In this document: positions 41,127 through 44,210 of the stretch, piece after piece
Position numbering within the stretch: the first letter of the stretch is position 1
Layout: each line of letters opens with the position of its first letter
NCBI GenBank assembly: GCA_002716825.1
Contig: PBCC01000004.1
Span: forward strand, 1-44,210
Reading direction: 5' to 3'
Length of the DNA stretch: 44,210 bases
From: Halobacteriovorax sp.
GTDB taxonomy: Bacteria; Bdellovibrionota; Bacteriovoracia; Bacteriovoracales; Bacteriovoracaceae
Notes under the pieces: model-generated
The model's input: the letters and a program-made list of their open reading frames with translations, nothing else
Told to the model about the DNA's origin: nothing
Database searches by the model: none
Made by a program: the position numbers and the translations under genes

Positions 41127-42686
41127 TTATTTCGCGATACCGACGGCCTTTGTCTCTCTAAGAACTGTTACTTTAATTGTTCCAGGGTAAGACATTTCTT
41201 CTTCAATCTTTTTAGCAATATCGCGTGAAAGCATTACTGTTTGCTCATCACCAACTTTTTCATTTTCAACGAAGACACGAATCTCGCGTCCACCTGAAAT
41301 GGCATAACTTCTTGAGACGCCATCAAATGTATTTACGATTGCTTCGATATCGGTCAAGCGAGAAACATAAGATTCCATCATGGCCTTACGTGCACCTGGA
41401 CGAGCACCCGAGATGGCATCTGAGGCAGCTACGAGGTGAGCAAGAACCGACTCAGGTTTTTCATCATCGTGGTGAGCACGAATGGCGTGAACGATGTCAG
41501 CTGGTTCACCGTATTTCTTAGCAAAGTCAGCACCAATCACGGCGTGAGATCCTTCAGCTGAGGCGTCAATGACTTTACCAATATCGTGAAGAAGTCCTGC
41601 ACGACGGGCCTGCTTAACATTCATGCCCAGCTCGCTGGCCATAGCACCACACAGGAAAGCCGCTTCAAGAGCATGTTGGTATTGGTTTTGAGTGTAAGAC
41701 GTACGCCAGTTAAGCGCACCAACCAGCTTAAGAATCTCTGGGTGGATACCGTGAACGCCAATTTCCATCTGAGCCTTTTGACCAAGCTCAAGAAGTTGTT
41801 TGTCCATTTCAGTCTTAGACTTGTCGTAAAACTCTTCAATTTTAGCGGGGTGAATACGCCCATCAGAGATCATCTTTTCAATGGTACGACGTGCAACTTC
41901 TCGACGTACGACATTAAATGAAGACAGAACTACAACTTCTGGCGTGTCATCGATAATCAGATCGACACCACAAATTTGTTCGAAGGCACGAATGTTACGA
42001 CCTTCACGCCCAATCAATCTCCCCTTGATATCGTCTGAAGGTAGATCGACCGTTGAGATCGCACGCTCAGCAACGTATTCACCGGCGAAACGCTGAATAG
42101 CCATGCCAACGATACGTTTTGAGCTAGCCTCTGCTTCTTCCTTGGCTTCTTGTTCAAGACGTACAAAGTCTTTTGCAAAATCAACCTTGGCATCCTCTTC
42201 CATAATCTTCATGAGGTCTTGCTTAGCCTGATCTTGGCTCATGCTTGCAACTTGAGTTAAGCGCTCTGCAACCTCTGATTGCTTAGCCTTATATTTTTCA
42301 ACTTCTTTTTCAACTCGACTGCGGGCTTCTTTTAAGTCTTCTTCTAACGTTTGAAGTCGCTTTGTCTCTTTTTCAATTTCTTCTAATTTTGCTTCAAGCT
42401 TGGCTTCTTTATGATCGACCTGCTTTTCTTGCGAGCGCATATCGTTATCGCGCTTTTTTAATTCTTTTTCAAAAATCTCACGCTCTTCGTGAATTATCTC
42501 TTTAGCTTCTTTTCTCGCCTTATACTTAATATCATCGGCAGACTTTTTAGCCTTTTCGATGATTTCGTCACCTTTACCTTCTCTTTCTTTTTGATCGCGA
42601 ACCGCCGCAGCGTTGCGAACAAAATATCCAGCGGCGACACCTATAATCGCAAATAACAGCGACGCTAGAATTGTTGTCATATCCAT
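41127..42686 (-). CDS. rny: ribonuclease Y
   Basis: 519 residues. An N-terminal membrane helix is followed by a long charged coiled coil (about 30-200), a KH domain with G-R-E-G-R-N-I-R (about 228-235) and an HD domain whose metal motif L-L-H-D-I-G-K is near 360, then a RNase Y-type C terminus. It starts mRNA decay from the inner membrane. AAGGAG lies nine bases before the ATG. The zapA-cyclo-ligase-rny order is shared with many related bacteria. Confidence 0.96.
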   Translation of the reverse strand: MDMTTILASLLFAIIGVAAGYFVRNAAAVRDQKEREGKGDEIIEKAKKSADDIKYKARKEAKEIIHEEREIFEKELKKRDNDMRSQEKQVDHKEAKLEAKLEEIEKETKRLQTLEEDLKEARSRVEKEVEKYKAKQSEVAERLTQVASMSQDQAKQDLMKIMEEDAKVDFAKDFVRLEQEAKEEAEASSKRIVGMAIQRFAGEYVAERAISTVDLPSDDIKGRLIGREGRNIRAFEQICGVDLIIDDTPEVVVLSSFNVVRREVARRTIEKMISDGRIHPAKIEEFYDKSKTEMDKQLLELGQKAQMEIGVHGIHPEILKLVGALNWRTSYTQNQYQHALEAAFLCGAMASELGMNVKQARRAGLLHDIGKVIDASAEGSHAVIGADFAKKYGEPADIVHAIRAHHDDEKPESVLAHLVAASDAISGARPGARKAMMESYVSRLTDIEAIVNTFDGVSRSYAISGGREIRVFVENEKVGDEQTVMLSRDIAKKIEEEMSYPGTIKVTVLRETKAVGIAK

Positions 42687-42713
42687 CTCACTAACTCCTT
42701 CTGAGATTTGCTC

Positions 42714-43268
42714 TTAAGGGAGCCACACCCGCTTTGGCGTAATCACTGCGCTCATCATTTTATCGTGAGCTTCAGTTGATAACGTTTGCAGTAGCTGCTC
42801 CTCGAAACACAAACCTATTATTGTTTCGTTAAAATCAGCGAGCCAACGATCATAGTATCCACCACCACGACCAAGCCTGTGACCCTTTGTCGTAAACCCT
42901 AGTCCGGGTACGATCATCATATTCGGTTGAGTTCGAGGAGCATCTTTTGGAGGCACCTTTAACTTCACACCAAACTGCGTAGCCTCTTGAAGTTCACTCA
43001 CTTTACAGCGGCGAAAACTCATCAGGCCGCTTCCCTCGTCAAAAGGAAACGCTGTTTGAAGTGAGCTCAACTGCGAACTTAAAGTCCAGTCAGGCTCGTC
43101 TGGTAAAGGTGAAAAAACACCGATCACCATCGACTCTAATGATGTTGAGATCTGAGACAGATATTCAAAGAGATTTTGGCTTAATGCTTTTGACTGGCGC
43201 ACGCGCTCACTCGCTGGCATTTTGCTCAACACGTCCTTTAGGCTTTGCCTAAGGTCATCTTTTCTCAC
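42714..43268 (-). CDS. 5-formyltetrahydrofolate cyclo-ligase
   Basis: 184 residues, starting with GTG 43268. The hallmark G-H-R-L-G-R-G-G-G-Y-Y-D-R binds ATP and folate; an N-terminal K-A-L-S-Q-N segment is also as expected. The enzyme recycles 5-formyl-THF to 5,10-methenyl-THF using ATP. It begins three bases after the zapA stop, so no 6S RNA gene lies between them, unlike the enterobacterial zapA-ssrS-ygfA order. Confidence 0.9.
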   Translation of the reverse strand: MRKDDLRQSLKDVLSKMPASERVRQSKALSQNLFEYLSQISTSLESMVIGVFSPLPDEPDWTLSSQLSSLQTAFPFDEGSGLMSFRRCKVSELQEATQFGVKLKVPPKDAPRTQPNMMIVPGLGFTTKGHRLGRGGGYYDRWLADFNETIIGLCFEEQLLQTLSTEAHDKMMSAVITPKRVWLP

Positions 43269-43271
43269 GTC

Positions 43272-43574
43272 TCAAAGAGCCGTGGGCGAAACTTCCTCAA
43301 TAAAACGAAGGGCGTCTTGTGCAGATGCTTGGAGTGCTTCAATATTGTCGCGGTATTCACGATTTAGATTTAGGCGTTCTTCAGCTATTTTTAAAGCAGC
43401 TAACAAAAAAACTTGGCCATTATCTAACTGTGGCGCTTGAGTTTTAATTTGCGTAGCCGTTTGGCGCACGAATTCGACAATCTCGTCTGGAGTTGTTTCA
43501 CCGGAAACTTTGTCAGGATTAATCTTGACGCGGCTTCCTAGAATCTCAAAGTCTGTAACTGATTCTCTAGTCAT
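43272..43574 (-). CDS. zapA: cell division protein ZapA-like
   Basis: 100 residues. The short N-terminal I-L-G-S-R-V-K-I strand pair and the long C-terminal coiled coil (about 55-95) match ZapA, which bundles FtsZ filaments at the division site. The neighbouring cyclo-ligase, rny and ftsY genes fit the usual context. It ends three bases before the cyclo-ligase start. Confidence 0.75.
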   Translation of the reverse strand: MTRESVTDFEILGSRVKINPDKVSGETTPDEIVEFVRQTATQIKTQAPQLDNGQVFLLAALKIAEERLNLNREYRDNIEALQASAQDALRFIEEVSPTAL

Positions 43575-43607
43575 TACCTACAAGATTAATCGAACTGTGA
43601 ACCCGAG

Positions 43608-44210
43608 TCAAAGTGCTAATAGCGCTTTTAAGTAGTCATCCAGCTTAAATTCATCCAGATCCTCAACACTCTCACCCACCCCGATATAAGCAATAGGAAC
43701 CTGAAGGGTTGAAACAATAGAGACGGCGCTGCCAGCCTTACTTGATCCATCACACTTAGTTAGGATCAATCCGTTAAGTTCCAAGGTCTTATGGAACTCC
43801 TCTGCCTGGCGAAGCGCATTTTGGCCGGTAATGGCGTCAATCACCAATAACGTATGGTGCGGAGCCGAGGCATCCAATTTTTGCAAGACAGTCTTTGATT
43901 TTTTAAGCTCATCCATCAGGTTGCCAGCAGTATGAAGTCGGCCGGCAGTATCCAGAATGCAATAATCGGCTTTTTCATTGAGCGCCGTTTGCAAAGCGTC
44001 ATAGCCAACGCCACTTGGATTTGCTCCTTCTTTCGCACGTATCATGGTGGCACCTGCGCGATCACACCACACTTGAAGCTGATCTACGGCCGCCGCCCTG
44101 AAAGTATCACAAGCACCGACCACAACTTTTGCACCTTGAGCGGTTAGTTTAGTCGCAAGCTTTCCTATCGTCGTGGTTTTACCAGCGCCGTTCACTCCAA
44201 CCACCATAAT
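43608..44210 (-). CDS. ftsY: signal recognition particle receptor FtsY, C-terminal part
   Basis: The frame runs past the window end, so the N terminus is missing; about 200 residues of the GTPase are visible. G-V-N-G-A-G-K-T-T-T (G1), D-T-F-R-A-A-A-V-D-Q-L, D-T-A-G-R-L-H-T and T-K-C-D-G-S-S-K-A-G (G4, with Cys for Leu) are typical of FtsY rather than Ffh or FlhF. FtsY targets ribosomes with nascent membrane proteins to SecYEG. The stop TGA is at 43608-43610. Confidence 0.92.
   Translation of the reverse strand: MMVVGVNGAGKTTTIGKLATKLTAQGAKVVVGACDTFRAAAVDQLQVWCDRAGATMIRAKEGANPSGVGYDALQTALNEKADYCILDTAGRLHTAGNLMDELKKSKTVLQKLDASAPHHTLLVIDAITGQNALRQAEEFHKTLELNGLILTKCDGSSKAGSAVSIVSTLQVPIAYIGVGESVEDLDEFKLDDYLKALLAL

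Noticed and set aside
40431-43610. A 6S RNA gene between zapA and the cyclo-ligase
   Set aside because: Only three bases separate the two coding regions.
1-44210. Genome-wide reassignment of TAA as a sense codon
   Set aside because: Normal genes such as dapF end in TAA at the expected place, so only local readthrough, mutation or error can be considered.
1-44210. CRISPR arrays, transposases, integrases or phage genes
   Set aside because: No regular spaced repeats, terminal inverted repeats with a transposase, or attachment-site duplications were seen.

Overview
The window reads as a compact chromosome segment of a Gram-negative bacterium with low-to-moderate GC, most probably a Bdellovibrionota member of the Bacteriovorax/Peredibacter type. 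That assignment is inference from gene content: type IV pilin-like genes with long cysteine-rich tails, many exported and outer-membrane proteins, a secreted streptopain-like protease, fused alpha/beta 2-oxoacid dehydrogenase E1 and leucine dehydrogenase, FtsY/ZapA/RNase Y housekeeping genes and a class A RNase P RNA. No CRISPR array, insertion sequence, phage or integrase was seen. Genes are tightly packed, with ATGA overlaps within operons and overlapping 3' ends between convergent neighbours.

Layout. 1-4.5 kb: the tail of an SGNH hydrolase, a gamma carbonic anhydrase/cytochrome c pair with a good sigma70 promoter, an exported protein-TlyA-LOG operon, VanZ, dapF, and a CAU-anticodon tRNA with promoter and terminator. 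4.7-10.8 kb: three tandem pseudopilin paralogues behind a candidate sigma28-type promoter, then a GT-C (TMTC-like) membrane glycosyltransferase and a Wzm/Wzt-like polysaccharide ABC exporter. 10.8-14.9 kb: aroC-aroB-aroA plus a nucleotidyltransferase-like gene; aroC is frameshifted at an A9 tract. 14.9-19.4 kb: a TolC-like protein, rnpB, a C10-family lipoprotein protease and a small beta-barrel. 19.4-26.1 kb: envelope and hypothetical genes, mutY, an XRE regulator divergent from a pentapeptide-repeat protein, and a CHAP/NlpC-like exported protein. 26.1-34.2 kb: nadB-nadC, a minimal ComEC core, E1 alpha/beta fusion, a UPF0164-like outer-membrane protein and leucine dehydrogenase. 34.3-44.2 kb: ferredoxin, thioredoxin-reductase-like flavoprotein, CorC/HlyC-family membrane protein, zinc-ribbon and multi-pass membrane proteins, Nudix hydrolase, tRNA-dihydrouridine synthase, an SDR lacking its catalytic tyrosine, rny, 5-formyl-THF cyclo-ligase, zapA and the C-terminal part of ftsY.

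The most notable signals are three interrupted reading frames (A9 frameshift in aroC; in-frame TAA codons at 20485-20487 and 24744-24746, each followed by sequence that continues the same protein) and the triplicated pseudopilin set with a shared cysteine module, whose third member lacks the Glu5 residue, as tip pseudopilins do. Together with the glycosyltransferase and ABC exporter this set may be a dedicated surface appendage or envelope-modification locus. No single obviously new defence or mobile system was recognised.
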